A stretch of DNA of 64,000 nt, from the NCBI GenBank assembly GCA_947561715.1, contig OX387197.1:15559001-15623000 (forward strand). The letters run 5' to 3'. Within the stretch, counting starts at the first letter, position 1; each line of letters begins with the position of its first letter. This DNA is from Ascidia mentula. Taxonomy: Eukaryota > Chordata > Ascidiacea > Phlebobranchia > Ascidiidae. Below, one piece after another: positions 39,388 to 51,000 of the stretch. The translations under genes were made by a program, and so were the position numbers. The notes beneath the pieces are model-generated. The model searched no databases. It had not been told where the DNA came from and saw only the letters and a list, made by a program, of their open reading frames with translations.

Positions 39388-41464
39388 TTAACAATGGGAG
39401 ACATAGGCTGGACTCTGTTTTTTTCGCGACCCACTTAACAATGGGCGAGATAGGGCCGAAGTTAAGACTGGGTGGGATAGGCTGGACTCTGTTTTCTTCG
39501 CGACCCACTTAACAATGGTCGAGATAGGGCCGAAGTTAAGACTGGGTGGGATAGGCTGGACTCTGTTTTTTTCGAGCCCCAAGCCCACTTAACAATGGGC
39601 GACATAGGCTGGACTCTGTTTTTTTCGAGCCCCAAGCCCACTTAACAATGGGAGACATAGGCTGGACTCTGTTTTTTTCGAGCCCCAAGCCCACTTAACA
39701 ATGGGCGACATAGGCTGGACTCTGTTTTTTTCGCGACCAACTTAACAATGGGCGAGATAGGGCCGAAGTTAAGACTGGGTGGGATAGGCTGGACTCTGTT
39801 TTTTTCGAGCCCCAAGCCCACTTAACAATGGGAGACATAGGCTGGACTCTGTTTTTTTCGCGACCCACTTAACAATGGGCGAGATAAGGCCGAAGTTAAG
39901 ACTGGGTGGGATAGGCTGGACTCTGTTTTTTTCGAGCCCCAAGCCCACTTAACAATGGGAGACATAGGCTGGACTCTGTTTTTTTCGCGACCCACTTAAC
40001 AATGGGCGAGATAGGGCCGAAGTTAAGACTGGGTGGGATAGGCTGGACTCTGTTTTTTTCGAGCCCCAAGCCCACTTAACAATGGGAGACATAGGCTGGA
40101 CTCTGTTTTTATCACGACCCACTTAACAATGGGCGAGATAGGGCCGAAGTTAAGACTGGGTGGGATAGGCTGGACTCTGCTTTTTCGAGCCCCAAGCCCA
40201 GTTAACAATGGGAGACATAGGCTGGACTCTGTTTTTTTCACGACCCACTTAACAATGGGCGAGATAGGGCCTCTGTTTTCTTCGCGACCCACTTAACAAT
40301 GGGCGAGATAGGGCCGAAGTTAAGACTGGGTGGGATAGGCTGGACTCTGTTTTTTTCGAGCTCCAAGCCCACTTAACAATGGGAGACATAGGCTGGACTC
40401 TGTTTTTTTCACGACCCACTTAACAATGGGCGAGATAGGGCCTCGGTTTTCTTCGCGACCCACTTAACAATGGGCGAGATAGGGCCGAAGTTAAGACTGG
40501 GTGGGATAGGCTGGACTCTGTTTTTTTCGAGCTCCAAGCCCACTTAACAATGGGAGACATAGGCTGGACTCTGTTTTCTTCGCGACCCACTTAACAATGG
40601 GCGAGATAGGGCCGAAGTAAAGACTGGGTGGGATAGGCTGGACTCTGTTTTTTCGAGCCCCAAGCCCACTTAACAATGGGAGACATAGGCTGGACTCTGT
40701 TTTTTTCGCGACCCAATGGGCGAGATAGGGCCGAAGTTAAGACTGGGTGGGATAGGCTGGACTCTGTTTTTGTCGAGCCCCAAGCCCACTTAACAATGGG
40801 AGACATAGGCTGGACTCTGTTTTTTTCGCGACCCACTTAACAATGGGCGAGATAGGGCCGAAGTTAAGACTGGGTGGGATAGGCTGGACTCTGTTTTTTT
40901 CGAGCCCCAAGCCCACTTAACCATGGGAGACATAGGCTGGACTCTGTTCTTTTCGAGCCCCAAGCCCACTTAACAATGGGAGACATAGGCTGGACTCTGT
41001 TTTTTTCGCGACCCACTTAACAATGGGCGAGATAGGGCCGAAGTTAAGACTGGGTGGGAAAGGCTGGACTCTGTTTTTTTCGAGCCCCAAGCCCACTTAA
41101 CAATGGGAGACATAGGCTGGACTCTGTTTTTTTCGCGACCCACTTAACAATGGGCGAGATAGGGCCGAAGTAAAGACTGGGTGGGATAGGCTGGACTCTG
41201 TTTTTTTCGAGCCCCAAGCCCACTTAACAATGGGAGACATAGGCTGGACTCTGTTTTTTTCGCGACCCACTTAACAATGGGCGAGATAGGGCCGAAGTTA
41301 AGACTGGGTGGGATAGGCTGGACTCTGTTTTTTTCGAGCCCCAAGCCCACTTAACAATGGGAGACATAGGCTGGACTCTGTTTTTTTCGCGACCCACTTA
41401 ACAATGGGCGAGATAGGGCTGAAGTTAAGACTGGGTGGGATAGGCTGGACTCTGTTTTTTTCAA

Positions 41465-44400
41465 GCCCCAAGCCCACTTAACAATGGGAGACATAGGCTG
41501 GACTCTGTTTTTTTCGCGACCCACTTAACAATGGGCGAGATAGGGCCGAAGTTAAGACTGGGTGGGATAGGCTGGACTCTGTTTTTTTCGAGCCCCAAGC
41601 CCACTTAACAATGGGAGACATAGGCTGGACTCTGTTCTTTTCGAGCCCCAAGCCCACTTAACAATGGGAGACATAGGCTGGACTCTGTTTTTTTCGCGAC
41701 CCACTTAACAATGTGCGAGATAGGGCTGAAGTTAAGACTGGGTGGGATAGGCTGGACTCTGTTTTTTTCGAGCCCCAAGCCCACTTAACAATGGGAGACA
41801 TAGGCTGGACTCTGTTTTTTTCGCGACCCACTTAACAATGGGCGAGATAGGGCTGAAGTTAAGACTGGGTGGGATAGGCTGGACTCTGTTTTTGTCGAGC
41901 CCCAAGCCCACTTAACAATGGGAGACATAGGCTGGACTCTGTTTTTTTCGCGACCCACTTAACAATGGGCGAGATAGGGCCGAAGTTAAGACTGGGTGGG
42001 ATAGGCTGGACTCTGTTTTTGTCGAGCCCCAAGACCACTAACCATTGGGAGACATAGGCTGGACTCTGTTTTTTTCGCGACCCACTTAACAATGGGCGAG
42101 ATAGGGCCGAAGTTAAGACTGGGTGGGATAGGCTGGACTCTGTTTTTTTCGAGCCCCAAGCCCACTTAACCATGGGAGACATAGGCTGGACTCTGTTCTT
42201 TTCGAGCCCCAAGCCCACTTAACAATGGGAGACATAGGCTGGACTCTGTTTTTTTCGCGACCCACTTAACAATGGGCGAGATAGGGCCGAAGTTAAGACT
42301 GGGTGGGAAAGGCTGGACTCTCTTTTTTTCGAGCCCCAAGCCCACTTAACAATGGGAGACATAGGCTGGACTCTGTTTTTTTCGCGACCCACTTAACAAT
42401 GGGCGAGATATGGCCGAAGTTAAGACTGGGTGGGATAGGCTGGACTCTGTTTTTTTCGAGCCCCAAGCCCACTTAACAATGGGAGACATAGGCTGGACTC
42501 TGTTTTTTTCGAGCCCCAAGCCCACTTAACAATGGGAGACATAGGCTGGACTCTGTTTTTTTCGCGACCCACTTAACAATGGGCGAGATAGGGCCGAAGT
42601 AAAGACTGGGTGGGATAGGCTGGACTCTGGTTTTTTCGAGCCCCAAGCCCACTTAACAATGGGAGACATAGGCTGGACTCTGTTTTTTTCGCGACCCACT
42701 TAACAATGGGCGAGATAGGGCCGAAGTTAAGACTGGGTGGGATAGGCTGGACTCTGTTTTTTTCGAGCCCCAAGCCCACTTAACAATGGGAGACATAGGC
42801 TGGAGTCTGTTTTTTTCGAGCCCCAAGCCCACTTAACAATGGGAGACATAGGCTGGACTCTGTTTTTTTCGCGACCCACTTAACAATGGGCGAGATAGGG
42901 CCGAAGTAAAGACTGGGTGGGATAGGCTGGACTCTGTTTTTGTCGAGCCCCAAGCCCACTTAACAATGGGAGACATAGGCTGGACTCTGTTTTTTTCGCG
43001 ACCCACTTAACAATGGGCGAGATAGGGCTGAAGTTAAGACTGGGTGGGATAGGCTGGACTCTGTTTTTTTCGAGCCCCAAGCCCACTTAACAATGGGAGA
43101 CATAGGCTGGACTCTGTTTTTTTCGCGACCCACTTAACAATGGGCGAGATAGGGCCGAAGTAAAGACTGGGTGGGATAGGCTGGACTCTGTTTTTTTCGA
43201 GCCCCAAGCCCACTTAACAATGGGAGACATAGGCTGGACTCTGTTTTTTTCGCGACCCACTTAACAATGGGCGAGATAGGGCCGAAGTTAAGACTGGGTG
43301 GGATAGGCTGGACTCTGTTTTTTTCGAGCCCCAAGCCCACTTAACAATGGGAGACATAGGCTGGACTCTGTTTTTTTCGCGACCCACTTAACAATGGGCG
43401 AGATAGGGCCGAAGTTAAGACTGGGTGGGATAGGCTGGACTCTGTTTTTTTCGAGCCCCAAGCCCACTTAACAATGGGAGACATAGGCTGGACTCTGTTC
43501 TTTTCGAGCCCCAAGCCCACTTAACAATGGGAGACATAGGCTGGACTCTGTTTTTTTCGCGACCCACTTAACAATGTGCGAGATAGGGCTGAAGTTAAGA
43601 CTGGGTGGGATAGGCTGGACTCTGTTTTTTTCGAGCCCCAAGCCCACTTAACAATGGGAGACATAGGCTGGACTCTGTTTTTTTCGCGACCCACTTAACA
43701 ATGGGCGAGATAGGGCTGAAGTTAAGACTGGGTGGGATAGGCTGGACTCTGTTTTTGTCGAGCCCCAAGCCCACTTAACAATGGGAGACATAGGCTGGAC
43801 TCTGTTTTTTTCGCGACCCACTTAACAATGGGCGAGATAGGGCCGAAGTTAAGACTGGGTGGGATAGGCTGGACTCTGTTTTTGTCGAGCCCCAAGCCCA
43901 CTTAACAATGGGAGACATAGGCTGGACTCTGTTTTTTTCGCGACCCACTTAACAATGGGCGAGATAGGGCCGAAGTTAAGACTGGGTGGGATAGGCTGGA
44001 CTCTGTTTTTTTCGAGCCCCAAGCCCACTTAACCATGGGAGACATAGGCTGGACTCTGTTCTTTTCGAGCCCCAAGCCCACTTAACAATGGGAGACATAG
44101 GCTGGACTCTGTTTTTTTCGCGACCCACTTAACAATGGGCGAGATAGGGCCGAAGTTAAGACTGGGTGGGAAAGGCTGGACTCTCTTTTTTTCGAGCCCC
44201 AAGCCCACTTAACAATGGGAGACATAGGCTGGACTCTGTTTTTTTCGCGACCCACTTAACAATGGGCGAGATATGGCCGAAGTTAAGACTGGGTGGGATA
44301 GGCTGGACTCTGTTTTTTTCGAGCCCCAAGCCCACTTAACAATGGGAGACATAGGCTGGACTCTGTTTTTTTCGAGCCCCAAGCCCACTTAACAATGGGA

Positions 44401-44640
44401 GACATAGGCTGGACTCTGTTTTTTTCGCGACCCACTTAACAATGGGCGAGATAGGGCCGAAGTAAAGACTGGGTGGGATAGGCTGGACTCTGTTTTTTTC
44501 GAGCCCCAAGCCCACTTAACAATGGGAGACATAGGCTGGACTCTGTTTTTTTCGCGACCCACTTAACAATGGGCGAGATAGGGCCGAAGTTAAGACTGGG
44601 TGGGATAGGCTGGACTCTGTTTTTGTCGAGCCCCAAGCCC
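41465..44640. repeat. Higher-order unit duplicated at an offset of 1,863 bp
   Basis: Markers CTGTTCTTTT (41,631 and 43,494), ATGTGCGAG (41,711 and 43,574), the CTCTCTTTTTTTCG tract (near 42,319 and 44,182), GATATGGCC (near 42,407 and 44,270) and GAAGTAAAGAC (near 42,597 and 44,460) all recur at 1,863. The matching parts are about 41,520-42,780 and 43,383-44,640. A scrambled marker GACCACTAACCATTGG near 42,031 is private to the first copy. Confidence 0.82.
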
Positions 44641-45299
44641 ACTTAACAATGGGAGACATAGGCTGGACTCTGTTTTTTTCGCGACCCACTTAACAATGGG
44701 CGAGATAGGGCCGAAGTTAAGACTGGGTGGGATAGGCTGGACTCTGTTTTTTTCGAGCCCCAAGCCCACTTAACAATGGGAGACATAGGCTGGACTCTGT
44801 TTTTTTCGCGACCCACTTAACAATGGGCGAGATAGGGCCGAAGTTAAGACTGGGTGGGATAGGCTGGACTCTGTTTTTTTCGAGCCCCAAGCCCACTTAA
44901 CAATGGGAGACATAGGCTGGACTCTGTTTTTTTCGCGACCCACTTAACAATGGGCGAGATAGGGCTGAAGTTAAGACTGGGTGGGATAGGCTGGACTCTG
45001 TTTTTTTCGAGCCCCAAGCCCACTTAACAATGGGAGACATAGGCTGGACTCTGTTTTTTTCGCGACCCACTTAACAATGGGCGAGATAGGGCCGAAGTAA
45101 AGACTGGGTGGGATAGGCTGGACTCTGTTTTTTTCGAGCCCCAAGCCCACTTAACAATGGGAGACATAGGCTGGACTCTGTTTTTTTCGCGACCCACTTA
45201 ACAATGGGCGAGATAGGGCCGAAGTTAAGACTGGGTGGGATAGGCTGGACTCTGTTTTTTTCGAGCCCCAAGCCCACTTAACAATGGGAGACATAGGCT

Positions 45300-46380
45300 G
45301 GACTCTGTTTTTTTCGCGACCCACTTAACAATGGGCGAGATAGGGCTGAAGTTAAGACTGGGTGGGATAGGCTGGACTCTGTTTTTTTCGAGCCGCAAGC
45401 CCACTTAACAATGGGAGACATAGGCTGGACTCTGTTTTTTTCGCGACCCACTTAACAATGGGCGAGATATGGCCGAAGTTAAGACTGGGTGGGATAGGCT
45501 GGACTCTGTTTTTTTCGAGCCCCAAGCCCACTTAACAATGGGAGACATAGGCTGGACTCTGTTTTTTTCGCGACCCACTTAACAATGGGCGAGATAGGGC
45601 TGAAGTTAAGACTGGGTGGGATAGGCTGGACTCTGTTTTTGTCGAGCCCCAAGCCCACTTAACAATGGGAGACATAGGCTGGACTCTGTTTTTTTCGCGA
45701 CCCACTTAACAATGGGCGAGATAGGGCCGAAGTTAAGACTGGGTGGGATAGGCTGGACTCTGTTTTTGTCGAGCCCCAAGCCCACTTAACAATGGGAGAC
45801 ATAGGCTGGACTCTGTTTTTTTCGCGACCCACTTAACAATGGGCGAGATAGGGCTGAAGTTAAGACTGGGTGGGATAGGCTGGACTCTGTTTTTTTCGAG
45901 CCGCAAGCCCACTTAACAATGGGAGACATAGGCTGGACTCTGTTTTTTTCGCGACCCACTTAACAATGGGCGAGATATGGCCGAAGTTAAGACTGGGTGG
46001 GATAGGCTGGACTCTGTTTTTTTCGAGCCCCAAGCCCACTTAACAATGGGAGACATAGGCTGGACTCTGTTTTTTTCGCGACCCACTTAACAATGGGCGA
46101 GATAGGGCTGAAGTTAAGACTGGGTGGGATAGGCTGGACTCTGTTTTTGTCGAGCCCCAAGCCCACTTAACAATGGGAGACATAGGCTGGACTCTGTTTT
46201 TTTCGCGACCCACTTAACAATGGGCGAGATAGGGCCGAAGTTAAGACTGGGTGGGATAGGCTGGACTCTGTTTTTGTCGAGCCCCAAGCCCACTTAACAA
46301 TGGGAGACATAGGCTGGACTCTGTTTTTTTCGCGACCCACTTAACAATGGGCGAGATATGGCCGAAGTTAAGACTGGGTG
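45300..46380. repeat. Tandem duplication of four dimers (508 bp)
   Basis: AGCCGCAAGCC at 45,391 and 45,899, GATATGGCC at 45,467 and 45,975, and TTTTGTCGAG near 45,639 and 46,147 all repeat at 508, which is 4 x 127. The region is pure B+C dimers, so the exchange was in register. Confidence 0.86.
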
Positions 46381-47519
46381 GGATAGGCTGGACTCTGTTT
46401 TTTTCGAGCCCCAAGCCCACTTAACAATGGGAGACATAGGCTGGACTCTGTTTTTTTCGAGCCCCAAGCCCACTTAACAATGGGAGACATAGGCTGGACT
46501 CTGTTCTTTTCGAGCCCCAAGCCCACTTAACAATGGGAGACATAGGCTGGACTCTGTTTTTTTTCGCGACCCACTTAACAATGGGCGAGATAGGGCCGAA
46601 GTTAAGACTGGGTGGGATAGGCTGGACTCTGTTCTTTTCGAGCCCCAAGCCCACTTAACAATGGGAGACATAGGCTGGACTCTGTTTTTTTCGCGACCCA
46701 CTTAACAATGGGCGAGATAGGGCCGAAGTTAAGACTGGGTGGGATAGGCTGGACTCTATTTTTTTCGAGCCCCAAGCCCACTTAACAATGGGAGACATAG
46801 GCTGGACTCTGTTTTTTTTCGCGACCCACTTAACAATGGGCGAGATAGGGCCGAAGTTAAGACTGGGTGGGATAGGCTGGACTCTGTTTTTTTCGAGCCC
46901 CAAGCCCACTTAACAATGGGAGACATAGGCTGGACTCTGTTTTTTTCGCGACCCACTTAACAATGGGCGAGATAGGGCTGAAGTTAAGACTGGGTGGGAT
47001 AGGCTGGACTCTATTTTTTTCGAGCCCCAAGCCCACTTAACAATGGGAGACATAGGCTGGACTCTGTTTTTTTTCGCGACCCACTTAACAATGGGCGAGA
47101 TAGGGCCGAAGTTAAGACTGGGTGGGATAGGCTGGACTCTGTTCTTTTCGAGCCCCAAGCCCACTTAACAATGGGAGACATAGGCTGGACTCTGTTTTTT
47201 TCGCGACCCACTTAACAATGGGCGAGATAGGGCTGAAGTTAAGACTGGGTGGGATAGGCTGGACTCTATTTTTTTCGAGCCCCAAGCCCACTTAACAATG
47301 GGAGACATAGGCTGGACTCTGTTTTTTTCGCGACCCACTTAACAATGGGCGAGATAGGGCCGAAGTTAAGACTGGGTGGGATAGGCTGGACTCTGTTCTT
47401 TTCGAGCCCCAAGCCCACTTAACAATGGGAGACATAGGCTGGACTCTGTTTTTTTCGCGACCCACTTAACAATGGGCGAGATAGGGCCGAAGTTAAGACT
47501 GGGTGGGATAGGCTGGACT

Positions 47520-48030
47520 CTGTTTTTTTCGAGCCCCAAGTCCACTTAACAATGGGAGTCATAGGCTGGACTCTGTTTTTTTCGCGACCCACTTAACAAT
47601 GAGCGAGATAGGGCTGAAGTTAAGACTGGGTGGGATAGGCTGGACTCTGTTCTTTTCGAGCCGCAAGCCCACTTAACAATGGGAGACATAGGCTGGACTC
47701 TGTTTTTTTCGCGACCCACTTAACAATGGGCGAGATAGGGCCGAAGTTAAGACTGGGTGGGATAGGCTGGACTCTGTTTTTTTCGAGCCCCAAGTCCACT
47801 TAACAATGGGAGTCATAGGCTGGACTCTGTTTTTTTCGCGACCCACTTAACAATCAGCGAGATAGGGCTGAAGTTAAGCCTGGGTGGGATAGGCTGGACT
47901 CTGTTCTTTTCGAGCCGCAAGCCCACTTAACAATGGGAGACATAGGCTGGACTCTGTTTTTTTCGCGACCCACTTAACAATGGGCGAGATAGGGCCGAAG
48001 TTAAGACTGGGTGGGATAGGCTGGACACTA
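47520..48030. repeat. Two-dimer (254-bp) tandem duplication with GAGTCATAGG marker
   Basis: CCAAGTCCAC with GGAGTCATAGG occurs near 47,541 and 47,795, and CGAGCCGCAAGCC near 47,658 and 47,912, both 254 apart. The same marker set reappears near 49.32, 59.36 and 60.76 kb, so this small haplotype has been copied to distant parts of the array. Confidence 0.82.
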
Positions 48031-51000
48031 TTTTTTTGAGCCCCAAGCCCACTTAACAATGGGAGACATAGGCTGGACTCTGTTTTTTTTCGCGACCCAC
48101 TTAACAATGGGCGAGATAGGGCCGAAGTTAAGACTGGGTGGGATAGGCTGGACTCTGTTCTTTTCGAGCCCCAAGCCCACTTAACAATGGGAGACATAGG
48201 CTGGACTCTGTTTTTTTCGCGACCCACTTAACAATGGGCGAGATAGGGCCGAAGTTAAGACTGGGTGGGATAGGCTGGACTCTATTTTTTTCGAGCCCCA
48301 AGCCCACTTAACAATGGGAGACATAGGCTGGACTCTGTTTTTTTTCGCGACCCACTTAACAATGGGCGAGATAGGGCCGAAGTTAAGACTGGGTGGGATA
48401 GGCTGGACTCTGTTCTTTTCGAGCCCCAAGCCCACTTAACAATGGGAGACATAGGCTGGACTCTGTTTTTTTTCGCGACCCACTTAACAATGGGCGAGAT
48501 AGGGCCGAAGTTAAGACTGGGTGGGATAGGCTGGACTCTATTTTTTCGAGCCCCAAGCCCACTTAACAATGGGAGACATAGGCTGGACTCTGTTTTTTTT
48601 CGCGACCCACTTAACAATGGGCGAGATAGGGCCGAAGTTAAGACTGGGTGGGATAGGCTGGACTCTGTTCTTTTCGAGCCCCAAGCCCACTTAACAATGG
48701 GAGACATAGGCTGGACTCTGTTTTTTTCGCGACCCACTTAACAATGGGCGAGATAGGGCCGAAGTTAAGACTGGGTGGGATAGGCTGGACTCTATTTTTT
48801 TCGAGCCCCAAGCCCACTTAACAATGGGAGACATAGGCTGGACTCTGTTTTTTTTCGCGACCCACTTAACAATGGGCGAGATAGGGCCGAAGTTAAGACT
48901 GGGTGGGATAGGCTGGACTCTGTTTTTTTCAAGCCCCAAGCCCACTTAACAATGGGAAACATAGGCTGGACTCTGTTTTTTTCGCGACCCACTTAACAAT
49001 GGGCGAGATAGGGCTGAAGTTAAGACTGGGTGGGATAGGCTGGACTCTATTTTTTTCGAGCCCCAAGCCCACTTAACAATGGGAGACATAGGCTGGACTC
49101 TGTTTTTTTTCGCGACCCACTTAACAATGGGCGAGATAGGGCCGAAGTTAAGACTGGGTGGGATAGGCTGGACTCTGTTCTTTTCGAGCCCCAAGCCCAC
49201 TTAACAATGGGAGACATAGGCTGGACTCTGTTTTTTTCGCGACCCACTTAACAATGGGCGAGATAGGGCCGAAGTTAAGACTGGGTGGGATGGGCTGGAC
49301 TCTGTTTTTTTCGAGCCCCAAGTCCACTTAACAATGGGAGTCATAGGCTGGACTCTGTTTTTTTCGCGACCCACTTAACAATGAGCGAGATAGGGCTGAA
49401 GTTAAGACTGGGTGGGATAGGCTGGACTCTGTTCTTTTCGAGCCGCAAGCCCACTTAACAATGGGAGACATAGGCTGGACTCTGTTTTTTTCGCGACCCA
49501 CTTAACAATGGGCGAGATATGGCCGAAGTTAAGACTGGGTGGGATAGGCTGGACTCTATTTTTTCAAACCCCAAGCCCACTTAACAATGGGAGACATAGG
49601 CTGGACTCTGTTTTTTTTCGCGACCCACTTAACAATGGGCGAGATAGGGCCGAAGTTAAGACTGGGTGGGATAGGCTGGACTCTATTTTTTCGAGCCCCA
49701 AGCCCACTTAACAATGGGAGACATAGGCTGGACTCTGTTTTTTTTCGCGACCCACTTAACAATGGGCGAGATAGGGCCGAAGTTAAGACTGGGTGGGATA
49801 GGCTGGACTCTGTTCTTTTCGAGCCCCAAGCCCACTTAACAATGGGAGACATAGGCTGGACTCTGTTTTTTTCGCGACCCACTTAACAATGGGCGAGATA
49901 GGGCCGAAGTTAAGACTGGGTGGGATAGGCTGGACTCTATTTTTTTCGAGCCCCAAGCCCACTTAACAATGGGAGACATAGGCTGGACTCTGTTTTTTTT
50001 CGCGACCCACTTAACAATGGGCGAGATAGGGCCGAAGTTAAGACTGGGTGGGATAGGCTGGATTCTGTTCTTTTCGAGCCCCAAGCCCACTTAACAATGG
50101 GAGACATAAGCTGGACTCTGTTTTTTTTCGCGACCCACTTAACAATGGGCGAGATAGGGCCGAAGTTAAGACTGGGTGGGATAGGCTGGACTCTGTTCTT
50201 TTCGAGCCCCAAGCCCACTTAACAATGGGAGACATAGGCTGGACTCTGTTTTTTTCGCGACCCACTTAACAATGGGCGAGATAGGGCCGAAGTTAAGACT
50301 GGGTGGGATAGGCTGGACTCTATTTTTTTCGAGCCCCAAGCCCACTTAACAATGGGAGACATAGGCTGGACTCTGTTCTTTTTCGAGACCCACTTAACAA
50401 TGGGCGAGATAGGGCCGAAGTTAAGACTGGGTGGGATAGGCTGGATTCTGTTCTTTTCGAGCCCCAAGCCCACTTAACAATGGGAGACATAAGCTGGACT
50501 CTGTTTTTTTTCGCGACCCACTTAACAATGGGCGAGATAGGGCCGAAGTTAAGACTGGGTGGGATAGGCTGGACTCTATTTTTTCGAGCCCCAAGCCCAC
50601 TTAACAATGGGAGACATAGGCTGGACTCTGTTTTTTTTCGCGACCCACTTAACAATGGGCGAGATAGGGCCGAAGTTAAGACTGGGTGGGATAGGCTGGA
50701 CTCTGTTCTTTTCGAGCCCCAAGCCCACTTAACAATGGGAGACATAGGCTGGACTCTGTTTTTTTCGCGACCCACTTAACAATGGGCGAGATAGGGCCGA
50801 AGTTAAGACTGGGTGGGATACGCTGGACTCTATTTTTTTCGAGCCCCAAGCCCACTTAACAATGGGAGACATAGGCTGGACTCTGTTTTTTTTCGCGACC
50901 CACTTAACAATGGGCGAGATAGGGCCGAAGTTAAGACTGGGTGGGATAGGCTGGACTCTGTTTTTTTCGAGCCCCAAGCCCACTTAACAATGGGAGACAT

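Larger units (their letters stand above)
21100..40600. repeat. Satellite domain 3: D modules return, nested duplications
   Basis: D1 (CTCTG) and D2 (CTCGG) modules occur as ordered pairs near 21.1/21.3, 22.5/22.7, 24.1/24.3, 27.1/27.3, 30.7/30.8, 32.7/32.9, 35.6/35.8, 36.5/36.7 and 40.3/40.4 kb. The C module before each D1 often has the shortened tract CTGCTTTTTCGAG followed by CCCAGTTAAC. The last D and last C'/TTTTCTT copies lie at 40.44-40.59 kb, after which the array changes character. Confidence 0.85.
40600..46530. repeat. Satellite domain 4: subfamily with GTAAAGAC, TTTTGTCGAG and GGGCTGAAG variants
   Basis: From about 40.6 kb new markers appear together: GAAGTAAAGAC (from 40,616), TTTTGTCGAG linkers, TTCTTTTCGAG tracts, GGGCTGAAG, GATATGGCC, CAATGTGCGAG and GGGAAAGGCTGG. 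D and C' modules and GAGCTCC linkers cease. A modules still occur singly. The left boundary coincides with an odd module that lost 7 bases (CGACCCAATGGGCG near 40,710). Confidence 0.85.

Noticed and set aside
48282-48737. Open frame of 151 codons on the minus strand, and many 66-119 codon frames like it
   Set aside because: It is pure satellite. The same residues recur in all three frames because 127 is not a multiple of 3, stops recur at fixed repeat positions, and both strands are open equally often.
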